DNA from: an uncultured Prevotella sp.
GTDB taxonomy: Bacteria; Bacteroidota; Bacteroidia; Bacteroidales; Bacteroidaceae
Direction: 5' to 3'
Length of the DNA stretch: 7,985 bases
Assembly: GCA_900542795.1 (NCBI GenBank)
Contig: UQPD01000120.1
Span: forward strand, 1-7,985
Both the position numbers and the translations under genes were made by a program. Under the pieces are notes generated by a model. That model did not search any database, was not told the origin of the DNA, and saw only the letters and a list, made by a program, of their open reading frames with translations. Positions within the stretch are counted from its first letter, which is position 1; each line of letters starts with the position of its first letter. Shown one piece after another: positions 1 to 6,042 of this stretch.

Positions 1-10
1 ATAAAAGGCA

Positions 11-28
11 AAGTTAATCAATTAACTT
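11..28. repeat. Perfect 8-bp inverted repeat, 2-bp spacer
   Basis: AAGTTAAT at 11-18 and ATTAACTT at 21-28 are exact reverse complements around a CA spacer. A partly decayed copy follows in the next direct-repeat unit (about 33-50). Its length and symmetry fit either a small hairpin or a dimeric-protein operator; neither is demonstrated. Confidence 0.5.
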
Positions 29-97
29 GGTCGAGTTAATCAATAGACTTTTTGGGTTCACAAAAAGGTTCGAATTTGAAAGTATGTGTGATGAAAA

Positions 98-116
98 AAG
101 TATTATAGTAATACTT
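98..116. repeat. Perfect 8-bp inverted repeat, 3-bp loop
   Basis: AAGTATTA (98-105) and TAATACTT (109-116) flank a TAG loop. The stem is only AT-rich and has no T-tract after it on the plus strand, so it is a poor terminator. It is followed immediately by one of the GGCAAAG cores, like the inverted repeat at 11-28, which is followed by TTGG. Confidence 0.5.
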
Positions 117-180
117 GGCAAAGACATACGTATTAATTGGGCAAGTATTACGTATTAAATGGCAAAGTAATATGGTAATG

Positions 181-190
181 CTTTGCAAAG
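181..190. repeat. 10-bp perfect palindrome CTTTGCAAAG
   Basis: CTTTGCAAAG at 181-190 equals its own reverse complement. It coincides with the last copy of the GGCAAAG-like repeat core, so it may simply be a product of that repeat. A regulator site is possible but unsupported. Confidence 0.3.
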
Positions 191-200
191 GATCTTTCGC

Positions 201-235
201 CATTATACATTGTACATTATATATTATACATTGAA
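201..235. repeat. Tandem heptamer array (CATTATA-like, five units)
   Basis: Five consecutive 7-bp units are read directly: CATTATA, CATTGTA, CATTATA, TATTATA, CATTGAA. The CATTRTW pattern and 7-bp step are shared with the arms of the inverted repeat at 4321-4438, which suggests the same class of intergenic repeat. It lies about 70 bp upstream of the operon promoter. No function can be assigned. Confidence 0.65.
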
Positions 236-280
236 ATGGTGTGAGAGAGCCACAACAGTTGAACTTTTAAGTAGAAATAA

Positions 281-311
281 TTAGTTTTAAGCGCGTTAAT
301 GCGTAAATTTG
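281..311 (+). promoter_or_regulatory. Bacteroidetes-type promoter for the plus-strand operon
   Basis: TAAATTTG at 304-311 is an exact match to the Bacteroidetes -7 consensus TAnnTTTG. Nineteen bases upstream, TTAG (281-284) matches the -33 TTTG in three of four positions. Transcription would begin around 316-318, giving a leader of about 20 nt before the ATG at 339. This placement makes the in-frame TTG at 309 unusable as a start, because it lies inside the promoter. Confidence 0.65.
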
Positions 312-338
312 CACGTTCTTAGCAATAAAAATAACAGA

Positions 339-1571
339 ATGGTACTCAATTACATTTGGATAGCTTTCTTTGCAATAGCCTTTGTCATTGCATTGGTAAA
401 GCTTGTGTTTATGGGCGATGTGGCAGTGTTTCCAGCTATAATGGACTCAACCTTTGCCTCGTCGAAAACCGCTTTCGAAATATCGTTGGGCTTAACGGGT
501 GTGCTCTCGCTTTGGCTGGGCGTGATGAAGATTGGCGAAAAAGGAGGCGTGGTAAATGCCATGGCACGTGTGCTTAGCCCAGTATTTAACAAGTTGTTTC
601 CCGAATTGCCCAAGGGACATCCCGTGTATGGCAACATCTTTATGAACATTGCTGCCAACATGCTGGGTTTAGACAATGCGGCAACACCCTTAGGCTTGAA
701 GGCAATGGAAGGCTTGCAGGAACTGAATGCAAAAAAAGACACTGCATCGAACTCTATGATCATGTTTTTGGTGCTCAATACCTCAGGACTCACCTTGATT
801 CCCGTAAGCATTATGGTGTATAGAGCACAAATGGGGGCTGCACAACCTACCGATATATTTATTCCCATACTCATAGCAACCTTCTTCTCGACCCTGGCAG
901 GCATTGTTGTTACCAGTTTGTATCAACGCATCAATTTGTTGCAACCCATTTTGCTTGCCACCTTGGGTGGACTGTCTGTGGCAGTGGCTGCCATAATATG
1001 GGGCTTTAGCAAACTCGATAGCACGATGATGAATTTGGTGGGAACAACCACTGCCAATGTGTTGCTCTTTTTAATAATAATGTGTTTTATTGCAGCGGGT
1101 GTGCGTAAGCGCATCAATGTGTATGATGCTTTTGTTGAAGGAGCAAAGGAAGGCTTTCATACAGCCGTGCGCATTATTCCCTACTTGGTAGCGGTGTTGG
1201 TGAGCATTGGGGTGTTCCGTGCCTCGGGTGCGATGGATTGGCTCATTGAGAGTGTAAAGTGGTTGGTAGGACTTACGGGTTGTAATGCCGATTGGGTAGG
1301 TGCGTTGCCCACAGCCATGATGAAGCCTTTGTCGGGGAGTGGCGCACGAGGTATGATGGTAGATGCCATGCAAACCTATGGTGCCGACTCGTTTGTGGGA
1401 CGATTGAGTTGCGTGTTTCAAGGTTCAACTGACACTACCTTCTACATCTTAGCCGTGTACTTTGGCTCGGTGGGCATTAGCAAAACACGCCATGCGGTGG
1501 CTTGTGGCTTACTGGCAGACTTGGCTGGGGTGATAGCTGCTATTGGCATCGCTTATTTGTTCTTTACATAA
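339..1571 (+). CDS. Fused SpmA/SpmB-type nucleoside-recognition (Gate) domain membrane protein
   Basis: This is a polytopic inner-membrane protein of 410 residues that joins two domains. The first (about residues 1-205) resembles SpmA, with a conserved DNAATP stretch near 112-117. The second (about 259-410) resembles SpmB, with GSTDTTFY at 362-369. In spore-forming Firmicutes these are two adjacent genes; the fused form is usual in Bacteroidetes, which do not sporulate, so a spore role is unlikely. The Gate domain family is linked to nucleoside or other small-solute movement, but the substrate here is unknown. I chose ATG 339 because the alternative TTG at 309 overlaps the -7 promoter element and would add a polar ten-residue extension before the first membrane helix. 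It is the first gene of the likely three-gene operon, 37 bp ahead of the flippase gene. Confidence 0.85.
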   Translation: MVLNYIWIAFFAIAFVIALVKLVFMGDVAVFPAIMDSTFASSKTAFEISLGLTGVLSLWLGVMKIGEKGGVVNAMARVLSPVFNKLFPELPKGHPVYGNIFMNIAANMLGLDNAATPLGLKAMEGLQELNAKKDTASNSMIMFLVLNTSGLTLIPVSIMVYRAQMGAAQPTDIFIPILIATFFSTLAGIVVTSLYQRINLLQPILLATLGGLSVAVAAIIWGFSKLDSTMMNLVGTTTANVLLFLIIMCFIAAGVRKRINVYDAFVEGAKEGFHTAVRIIPYLVAVLVSIGVFRASGAMDWLIESVKWLVGLTGCNADWVGALPTAMMKPLSGSGARGMMVDAMQTYGADSFVGRLSCVFQGSTDTTFYILAVYFGSVGISKTRHAVACGLLADLAGVIAAIGIAYLFFT

Positions 1572-1608
1572 GATAGGCTGCATAAGAAAAAACTAAAAAA
1601 ACTGCTTT

Positions 1609-3075
1609 ATGGCAAATATGAAATCATTGGCTAAAGACACAGCCATTTACGGAATGTCCAGCATTATCGGACGTTTCTTGAACTATTTACTTGTGCCACT
1701 CTATACCGCACAAATCAGTGCTGCAAGTGGGGGCTATGGGGTAATTACCAATATGTATGCCTACACAGCCCTTTTGTTGGTGATATTAACCTATGGTATG
1801 GAGACCACCTTTTTTCGTTTTGTGAATAAAGAGGGCGAGAACAGCCAGAAGGTTTATACAACCGTGTTGAGCATGGTGGGCTTCACCTCCCTGCTTTTTG
1901 TGGCTTTGGTAGTGGTGTTTTTGCAACCACTGAGTAGCTTGATGGGCTATGCAGATCATCCAGCTTATGTGTGGACCATGTTTGTGACTGTGGCTATTGA
2001 TGCCTTTCAGTGCATTCCGTTTGCTTATCTGCGTTATAAAAAGCGTCCTCTAAAGTTCGCAGCTTTTAAGTTGCTGTTTATTGTGCTTAATATTTTGCTC
2101 AATGTAATTTATTATGTGGTGCTCAATGGGCATGATGTGGGCTATGCCTTCTACATCAATTTGGTATGTACAGCTTCAATAACCTTCTGCTTCTATAAAG
2201 AACTGAAGGAGGGCTTTTGCACAAAATATGCTTCGTGGAGCGAAACCAAACAACTCATAGGTCGCATGTTGCGTTATAGTTGGCCCATCTTGGTGTTGGG
2301 TATTGCGGGCATATTGAATCAAACTGCCGATAAAATATTGTTTCCTTATATATATAAAGGAAGCGACTCACACGCACAGTTAGGCATTTATGGGGCTGCG
2401 TCGAAGATTGCCATGATTATGGCAATGATAACACAGGCATTCCGTTATGCTTACGAGCCATTTGTGTTTGGTAAGGCAAAGGACAAGGACAGCAAGGCAA
2501 CCTATGCAGCCGCCATGAAATATTTTTTGATATTTACGTTGTTGGCTTTCTTGGTAGTGGTGGGCTACATCGATGTGTTGCGTCACATCATTGGTCGTGA
2601 CTATTGGGCAGGTTTGCGCGTAGTGCCTATTGTGATGGCAGCCGAGATTATGATGGGCATTTACTTTAACTTGTCGTTTTGGTATAAACTGATTGACAAA
2701 ACCATTTGGGGAGCTTGGTTCTCGGGGGCTGGTTGTGCCGTGTTGATTGCTGTGAATGTGCTATTTATTCCTCAATATGGCTATATGGCTTGTGCTTGGG
2801 CAGGTTTTGCAGGCTATGGCACAGCCATGTTATTGAGCTATTTTGTAGGTCAAAAATATTACCCCATCAATTATCCGCTTAAAAGCATGGCGGTGTATGT
2901 GGCTATCACAGCCCTTTTCTTTGTGGTGATGCAAGTGTCGGAGGCGTATGTGCCACAGATGGGGTTGCGTTTGTTGATTAACACGGGTTGCATTGTGCTG
3001 TTTGTGGCACACACCATACACTATGATTTTCCCTTGGGCAATTTGCCCGTGGTGGGTAAGTATTTTCGCAAATAA
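1609..3075 (+). CDS. Oligosaccharide flippase / polysaccharide biosynthesis membrane protein (MOP superfamily)
   Basis: The protein has 488 residues and is almost entirely hydrophobic, with a dozen or more membrane segments. It opens with a Wzx/RfbX-like start (SLAKDTAIYGMSSIIGRFLN), in which a short polar N-terminus leads into a first helix with conserved G and R. Family members flip lipid-linked sugars across the inner membrane for polysaccharide, O-antigen or peptidoglycan assembly. The length fits a complete family member. No glycosyltransferase or other capsule gene lies next to it, so this is probably a stand-alone housekeeping flippase rather than part of a capsule locus; the lipid-linked substrate is unknown. 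ATG 1609 is used; ATG 1618 (residue 4) is an alternative that changes little. The gap to the next gene is 6 bp, supporting co-transcription. Confidence 0.8.
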   Translation: MANMKSLAKDTAIYGMSSIIGRFLNYLLVPLYTAQISAASGGYGVITNMYAYTALLLVILTYGMETTFFRFVNKEGENSQKVYTTVLSMVGFTSLLFVALVVVFLQPLSSLMGYADHPAYVWTMFVTVAIDAFQCIPFAYLRYKKRPLKFAAFKLLFIVLNILLNVIYYVVLNGHDVGYAFYINLVCTASITFCFYKELKEGFCTKYASWSETKQLIGRMLRYSWPILVLGIAGILNQTADKILFPYIYKGSDSHAQLGIYGAASKIAMIMAMITQAFRYAYEPFVFGKAKDKDSKATYAAAMKYFLIFTLLAFLVVVGYIDVLRHIIGRDYWAGLRVVPIVMAAEIMMGIYFNLSFWYKLIDKTIWGAWFSGAGCAVLIAVNVLFIPQYGYMACAWAGFAGYGTAMLLSYFVGQKYYPINYPLKSMAVYVAITALFFVVMQVSEAYVPQMGLRLLINTGCIVLFVAHTIHYDFPLGNLPVVGKYFRK

Positions 3076-3081
3076 AAGGGC

Positions 3082-4323
3082 ATGGAAAAGACATTTGAAC
3101 AAGCTACGTTAAGCTGCGGGCTGCGTGTGATTTATGAGCATAAGCCCTCGGCGGTGCTCTATTGTGGCTATGTGGTGTGTGCTGGTACACGGCACGAGGA
3201 TGTGGCAGACAGTGGCATGGCACACTTTATAGAGCATGTTACGTTTAAAGGTACGGAACGCCGACGCGCTTGCCACATTACAAACGGACTTGAAAGGGTG
3301 GGGGGCGACTTGAATGCTTACACCACAAAACAAGAAACGGTGTATTATGCCACGGTTCTGAAAAAGGACTTTGCGCGAGCTGCCGACTTGCTTACGGATA
3401 TTGTTTTTCACAGTGTGTATCCGCAAGGTGAGATTGACAAGGAGGTTGAGGTTATTTGCGACGAAATTGACAGTTACAAGGATTCGCCTTCGGAGTTGAT
3501 ATTCGATGAGTTTGAGGCAATGATGTTTGAGGGGCAACCCTTGGGACGCGACATTTTGGGGAATGCCGAGCGGTTGCGTCAATACACCACGGTGGATGCG
3601 CTTCGCTTTGCTCGCAATTATTATAGGCCTACGAATGCTGTCTTTTATGTGTATGGCGATGTGCCTTTTGCACAAGTGGTGCGTGTGCTCGAACGTTTGT
3701 TGCCTGTGGCAGACTTTGTTCAACGCCCTGCTTTTGTGGCACCACCCATAGCGACGCCTTGTGCAAAGAACATTCGGAATGAGCGCGTGGTGGAGAAAGG
3801 TACGCATCAGGCGCATGTGTTGGTGGGAGGTCCTACGTTTGCTGGCACTGATAACCGACGTTTTGCCTTGGTGTTATTGAATAACATATTGGGCGGTCCA
3901 GGCATGAATTCGCGTTTAAATATTTCGTTGCGCGAGCGTGCAGGGTTGGTTTATAGTGTTGACTCCTATCTCAATACTTATCCAGATGCAGGATTTTGGA
4001 ATGTGTATTTTGGATGTGATGTTCACGATGTGAAGCGTTGTCGCAAGTTGTTGGAGCGCGAATTGTGCAAATTTATTGACCGCGAACTTACGCCTTCGCA
4101 GTTGGCTGCAGCTAAGAAGCAATTGTGTGGGCAGATAGGTATTTCGACGGATGCAGCCGAGGGATATGCGTTGGCATTGGGCAAAACTTTTGCACATTAT
4201 AACCGACATCGCAATGTGCCTCGACTGATTGAAGATATCAATGGGGTTACGGCTGAGGATTTGCAACAAACAGCAGCCGAAGTGTATGACCCACAAAAAT
4301 TGACGACTTTAGTCTATGTGTAA
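3082..4323 (+). CDS. M16 family zinc metallopeptidase (single-chain M16B type)
   Basis: The 413-residue protein has the inverted zinc motif HFIEH at 48-52, with H48 and H52 as ligands and E51 as the catalytic base. E128 in VICDEI is the expected third ligand, 75 residues later, and E121 is a second conserved acid. GGDLNAYT at 74-81 is the usual substrate-strand motif. The C-terminal half has the paired R284 and Y291 (RERAGLVY), spaced as in mitochondrial processing peptidase, so one chain carries both halves and appears active. Related proteins are YmxG-like peptidases of about 410 residues. No signal peptide is seen, so a cytoplasmic role in degrading or processing peptides is likely; the substrate is unknown. 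AAAGGG lies just upstream of the ATG. The stop codon is the first codon of the large inverted repeat that follows. Confidence 0.92.
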   Translation: MEKTFEQATLSCGLRVIYEHKPSAVLYCGYVVCAGTRHEDVADSGMAHFIEHVTFKGTERRRACHITNGLERVGGDLNAYTTKQETVYYATVLKKDFARAADLLTDIVFHSVYPQGEIDKEVEVICDEIDSYKDSPSELIFDEFEAMMFEGQPLGRDILGNAERLRQYTTVDALRFARNYYRPTNAVFYVYGDVPFAQVVRVLERLLPVADFVQRPAFVAPPIATPCAKNIRNERVVEKGTHQAHVLVGGPTFAGTDNRRFALVLLNNILGGPGMNSRLNISLRERAGLVYSVDSYLNTYPDAGFWNVYFGCDVHDVKRCRKLLERELCKFIDRELTPSQLAAAKKQLCGQIGISTDAAEGYALALGKTFAHYNRHRNVPRLIEDINGVTAEDLQQTAAEVYDPQKLTTLVYV

Positions 4324-4438
4324 TGAATAATGAATAATTAATAATGAATAATTGGCAATCTAATGTAAAATATATAGGGGAGCATGCCTTACACATTAGA
4401 TTGCCAATTATTCATTGTTCATTATTCATTGTTCATTA
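4321..4438. repeat. 118-bp inverted repeat bounded by two convergent stop codons; probable bidirectional 3'-end hairpin
   Basis: The 46-base arms 4321-4366 and 4393-4438 are reverse complements at 43 of 46 positions. The inner 24 bases (4343-4366 with 4393-4416) pair perfectly around a 26-base loop. Two of the three mismatches become G-U pairs in the plus-strand RNA. The left arm begins with the TAA stop of the M16 gene and the right arm ends with the stop of the minus-strand DUF3109 gene, and symmetry does not continue past either. The outer parts are heptamer tandem repeats (AATGAAT units at 4322-4349, TTCATTR units at 4411-4438). The hairpin should form in transcripts from both sides, so bidirectional termination or 3'-end protection is plausible. 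However, it is AT-rich and lacks a classic T-tract. Confidence 0.85.
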
Positions 4439-5023
4439 TAATATTTGCTTCGCTACCTCACACAATTCATCGTACCATTCTTTGCCAAAGCGACGAATGA
4501 GAGGGTCTTTCAAGAATTGGTAGATGCGAAGATTAAGCTCGCGCCCTTTTTTTACCGCAGGACGACAAATGTTCCAACGGTGATATTGAAGTCCGCTGGT
4601 ACCATCCTTAAAGCGTTTTTCGCGAATGGGGTAGAGAGCGCACGAGATGGGTTTGCACCAAGCTGTGCGTCCTTCACGATAAGCCTTGTCGGTGGCACAA
4701 AAGCAACAACCATCATTGCCATAGCAGGTAAACACACAGTCTTTACCATTAACAATACTTGTTACCAAATCGCCTTCGCAATCGGTGTATGCCACACCCT
4801 GATGGTCGATTGTGGCTTGCGCACTGGCACTTAGTTCGGGCCAAACCTCGTCGAGCACATTTTCGAGTTCGCCTACCTCGTCCATTGTTAAAGGTGCACC
4901 ACTGTCGCCTTCAATGCAGCATTCGCCTTTGCAAGCATCGAGGTCGCAGCAAAAGTATTCTGTAAAGATGTCAGACGACAACAAAACGTTGCCCACTTGT
5001 ATGATAGGAGGAATTCTGTCCAT
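4436..5023 (-). CDS. DUF3109 family cysteine-rich protein
   Basis: The protein has 195 residues, 15 of them cysteines: C25, C26, C31, C35 and C36 form a CCx4Cx3CC cluster; C96, C100, C106, C107 and C109 form a second; C123 and C128 sit in WCKPISCALYPI; C82, C153 and C188 are single. This pattern matches DUF3109 and recalls the YkgJ-type CxxCxxCC proteins thought to bind zinc or an iron-sulfur cluster. Metal binding is therefore inferred, and the biochemical role is unknown. There is no signal peptide or membrane segment, so it is likely cytoplasmic. It starts 17 bp after the ung stop codon behind an A-rich leader, and is almost certainly on the same transcript. Its stop codon forms the right end of the large inverted repeat. 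Confidence 0.85.
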   Translation of the reverse strand: MDRIPPIIQVGNVLLSSDIFTEYFCCDLDACKGECCIEGDSGAPLTMDEVGELENVLDEVWPELSASAQATIDHQGVAYTDCEGDLVTSIVNGKDCVFTCYGNDGCCFCATDKAYREGRTAWCKPISCALYPIREKRFKDGTSGLQYHRWNICRPAVKKGRELNLRIYQFLKDPLIRRFGKEWYDELCEVAKQIL

Positions 5024-5040
5024 TTTTGTTTTTTTGAAGA

Positions 5041-5703
5041 TTACCAGTTAATAGGTTTCTGTCCGTGTTGAATAAGATAATCGTTGCAGAGCGTAAAGTG
5101 ATGATTTCCGAAGAAACCATGATATGCCGAAAGGGGAGAGGGATGGGCAGAACAGAGCACCAAGTGACGTTGGCGGTCGATGACCTGTCCTTTTTTTTGT
5201 GCATAGCTGCCCCAAAGAATGAATACCAAGTTGTTGCGTTCATCGCTTAGGTGGCGAATAACGGCATCTGTAAAAGTTTCCCATCCTTGTTTGGTGTGCG
5301 AAGCTGCTTGATGTTGGCGTACAGTAAGTGTGGCGTTTAGTAGCAACACTCCTTGTTCTGCCCAACGTCGTAAACTGCCAGAGGTGGGGATGGGGCGTCC
5401 TGTGTCATCGTGTATTTCTTTAAAAATATTGACGAGAGAGGGTGGAATGCGTACCCCATCTTTTACTGAGAAGCATAATCCCTCAGCTTGTCCAGGACCA
5501 TGATAGGGGTCTTGCCCAATAATCACTACCTTAACTTGTGGGAAGGGACAGAGGTTAAAGGCATTGAAAATTTCGTGTCCTGGAGGGTAGCACGTGCCTT
5601 GTGCGTATTCGTTGCGCACAAAGTCAGTAAGTTTTTTAAAGTAAGGGGCGTCAAACTCTGTTTGCAAGTGTGCAGCCCAAGAAGGTTCAATCTTTACGTT
5701 CAT
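5041..5703 (-). CDS. ung: Uracil-DNA glycosylase (family 1)
   Basis: Ung removes uracil from DNA, produced by cytosine deamination or dUMP misincorporation, as the first step of base-excision repair. The 220-residue length is normal for family 1. All key motifs are visible: the water-activating loop GQDPYHG at 63-69 with catalytic D65, the uracil-stacking F78 in GLCFSV, the uracil-binding N123 in LLNATLTV at 121-128, and the minor-groove intercalation loop HPSPLSAYHGFFG starting at H187. The enzyme therefore looks complete and active. ATG 5703 is preceded by a -7 promoter element only 7 bases upstream, so the start is well fixed and the mRNA is nearly leaderless. DUF3109 follows by 17 bp. Confidence 0.97.
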   Translation of the reverse strand: MNVKIEPSWAAHLQTEFDAPYFKKLTDFVRNEYAQGTCYPPGHEIFNAFNLCPFPQVKVVIIGQDPYHGPGQAEGLCFSVKDGVRIPPSLVNIFKEIHDDTGRPIPTSGSLRRWAEQGVLLLNATLTVRQHQAASHTKQGWETFTDAVIRHLSDERNNLVFILWGSYAQKKGQVIDRQRHLVLCSAHPSPLSAYHGFFGNHHFTLCNDYLIQHGQKPINW

Positions 5704-5710
5704 TGTGGCG

Positions 5711-5741
5711 CAAAATTACGATTTTCTACTAAAATGAAAGG
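5711..5741 (-). promoter_or_regulatory. Bacteroidetes-type promoter of ung-DUF3109
   Basis: On the minus strand TAATTTTG (5718 to 5711) is an exact TAnnTTTG match. The -33 region is weak: CTTT (5740-5737) lies 18 bases upstream. Only seven bases separate the -7 element from the ung ATG, so transcription should begin at or within a few bases of the start codon. The -33 position overlaps the outer arm of the terminator hairpin of the preceding minus-strand gene. Confidence 0.6.
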
Positions 5742-5775
5742 AGTTTGACACCCTATTTTGTGTGTCAAACTCCTT
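5738..5775 (-). terminator. Intrinsic terminator hairpin after the secreted-protein/small-protein transcript
   Basis: AAGGAGTTTGACAC (5738-5751) and GTGTCAAACTCCTT (5762-5775) are a perfect 14-bp inverted repeat with a 10-base loop. Read on the minus strand, the stem is followed by a T-rich tail (TCATTTT), as expected for a Rho-independent terminator. On the plus strand the following bases are not T-rich. It lies about 47 bp past the stop of the small gene and directly before the ung promoter. Confidence 0.75.
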
Positions 5776-5796
5776 GTGTACTTATTTAAAGGCTTT

Positions 5797-5814
5797 GCCA
5801 TTCTTAAAAATGGC
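5797..5814 (-). repeat. Small 6-bp inverted repeat upstream of the terminator
   Basis: GCCATT (5797-5802) and AATGGC (5809-5814) pair around a 6-base loop in the 3' untranslated part of the small gene's transcript. It is too short to be a convincing terminator on its own, but may add structure ahead of the main hairpin. Confidence 0.3.
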
Positions 5815-5821
5815 GTGTGGC

Positions 5822-6004
5822 TTATTCTTCGCCGAGTTCTTCTTCAGCGCCCCAAGCGGGTCCGTCCCATTGGCGTTCGTTACTCCAGTCGTCACCTTGT
5901 GAAATGCTTTCACCATTTCCACTACCCACCATCATAGTTGCCATAGACTTTTCAGTGTCGAATGCAATGACGGTAGCTGCGGGGCAGATATATGTCTTTT
6001 TCAT
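5822..6004 (-). CDS. Small acidic protein of unknown function, MKKTYxxP type
   Basis: The product has 60 residues with no signal peptide or membrane segment. The N-terminus, MKKTYICPAATVIAFDTEK, follows a pattern I recognise from many short Bacteroidales proteins: MKKxYxxP, a hydrophobic strand, then E/D and an MA-type segment. The rest is Gly/Ser-rich and then acidic, with three tryptophans (in DDW, RQWDGP and PAWG) and a tail rich in glutamate. The function of such proteins is not known, and I do not assign one. It begins 38 bp after the stop of the secreted-protein gene on the same strand, with no promoter visible in the gap, and ends before a strong terminator, so the two genes are probably co-transcribed. 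The leader is AT-rich without a clear Shine-Dalgarno site. A +1-frame alternative reading overlaps its 3' half. Confidence 0.7.
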   Translation of the reverse strand: MKKTYICPAATVIAFDTEKSMATMMVGSGNGESISQGDDWSNERQWDGPAWGAEEELGEE

Positions 6005-6042
6005 TATATAGAGTGTCTAAAAAGTTGTTGTGTTTAATTGTA

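Larger units (their letters stand above)
7..190. repeat. Degenerate direct repeats built on a TTGGCAAAG-like core, ~21-23 bp apart
   Basis: The core GGCAAAG or a close variant recurs at about 7, 29 (GGTCGAG), 117, 140 (GGCAAG), 161 and 184 (TGCAAAG), with steps of 21-23 bp inside each cluster. The core is usually preceded by TTAA/TAAT-type sequence. The 11-mer AGTTAATCAAT is also repeated exactly at 12-22 and 34-44. Copies differ by small indels, so this is an eroded minisatellite or a spaced array of binding sites. I cannot tell which. Confidence 0.5.
1..338. other. AT-rich non-coding region upstream of the plus-strand operon
   Basis: No convincing gene is seen on either strand. The stretch holds degenerate ~22-bp direct repeats (1-190), two small perfect inverted repeats (11-28 and 98-116), a 10-bp palindrome (181-190), a heptamer array (201-235) and a promoter just before the first gene. 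The density of short repeats suggests an intergenic repeat region rather than a decayed gene. It could also hold a small RNA, but nothing specific supports one. Confidence 0.7.

Noticed and set aside
1..190. Possible CRISPR array, suggested by repeats at ~22-bp spacing
   Set aside because: The repeats are short (7-11 bp), diverged and not separated by unique spacers of regular length, and no cas genes are present.
350..904. Minus-strand open frame (184 codons) opposite the SpmA-like domain
   Set aside because: It lies fully within a well-supported membrane-protein gene; its hydrophobic pattern mirrors the sense strand and no family is recognised.
3109..3816. Long minus-strand open frame (235 codons) opposite the M16 gene
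   Set aside because: It is antisense to a gene with all M16 catalytic motifs, and its translation has low-complexity His/Arg/Cys-rich composition with no recognisable domain. It is a shadow frame.
4367..4392. The loop of the large inverted repeat as a separate small gene or regulator site (contains GCATGC)
   Set aside because: It is only 26 bases with no reading frame, and a single 6-bp palindrome is expected by chance.
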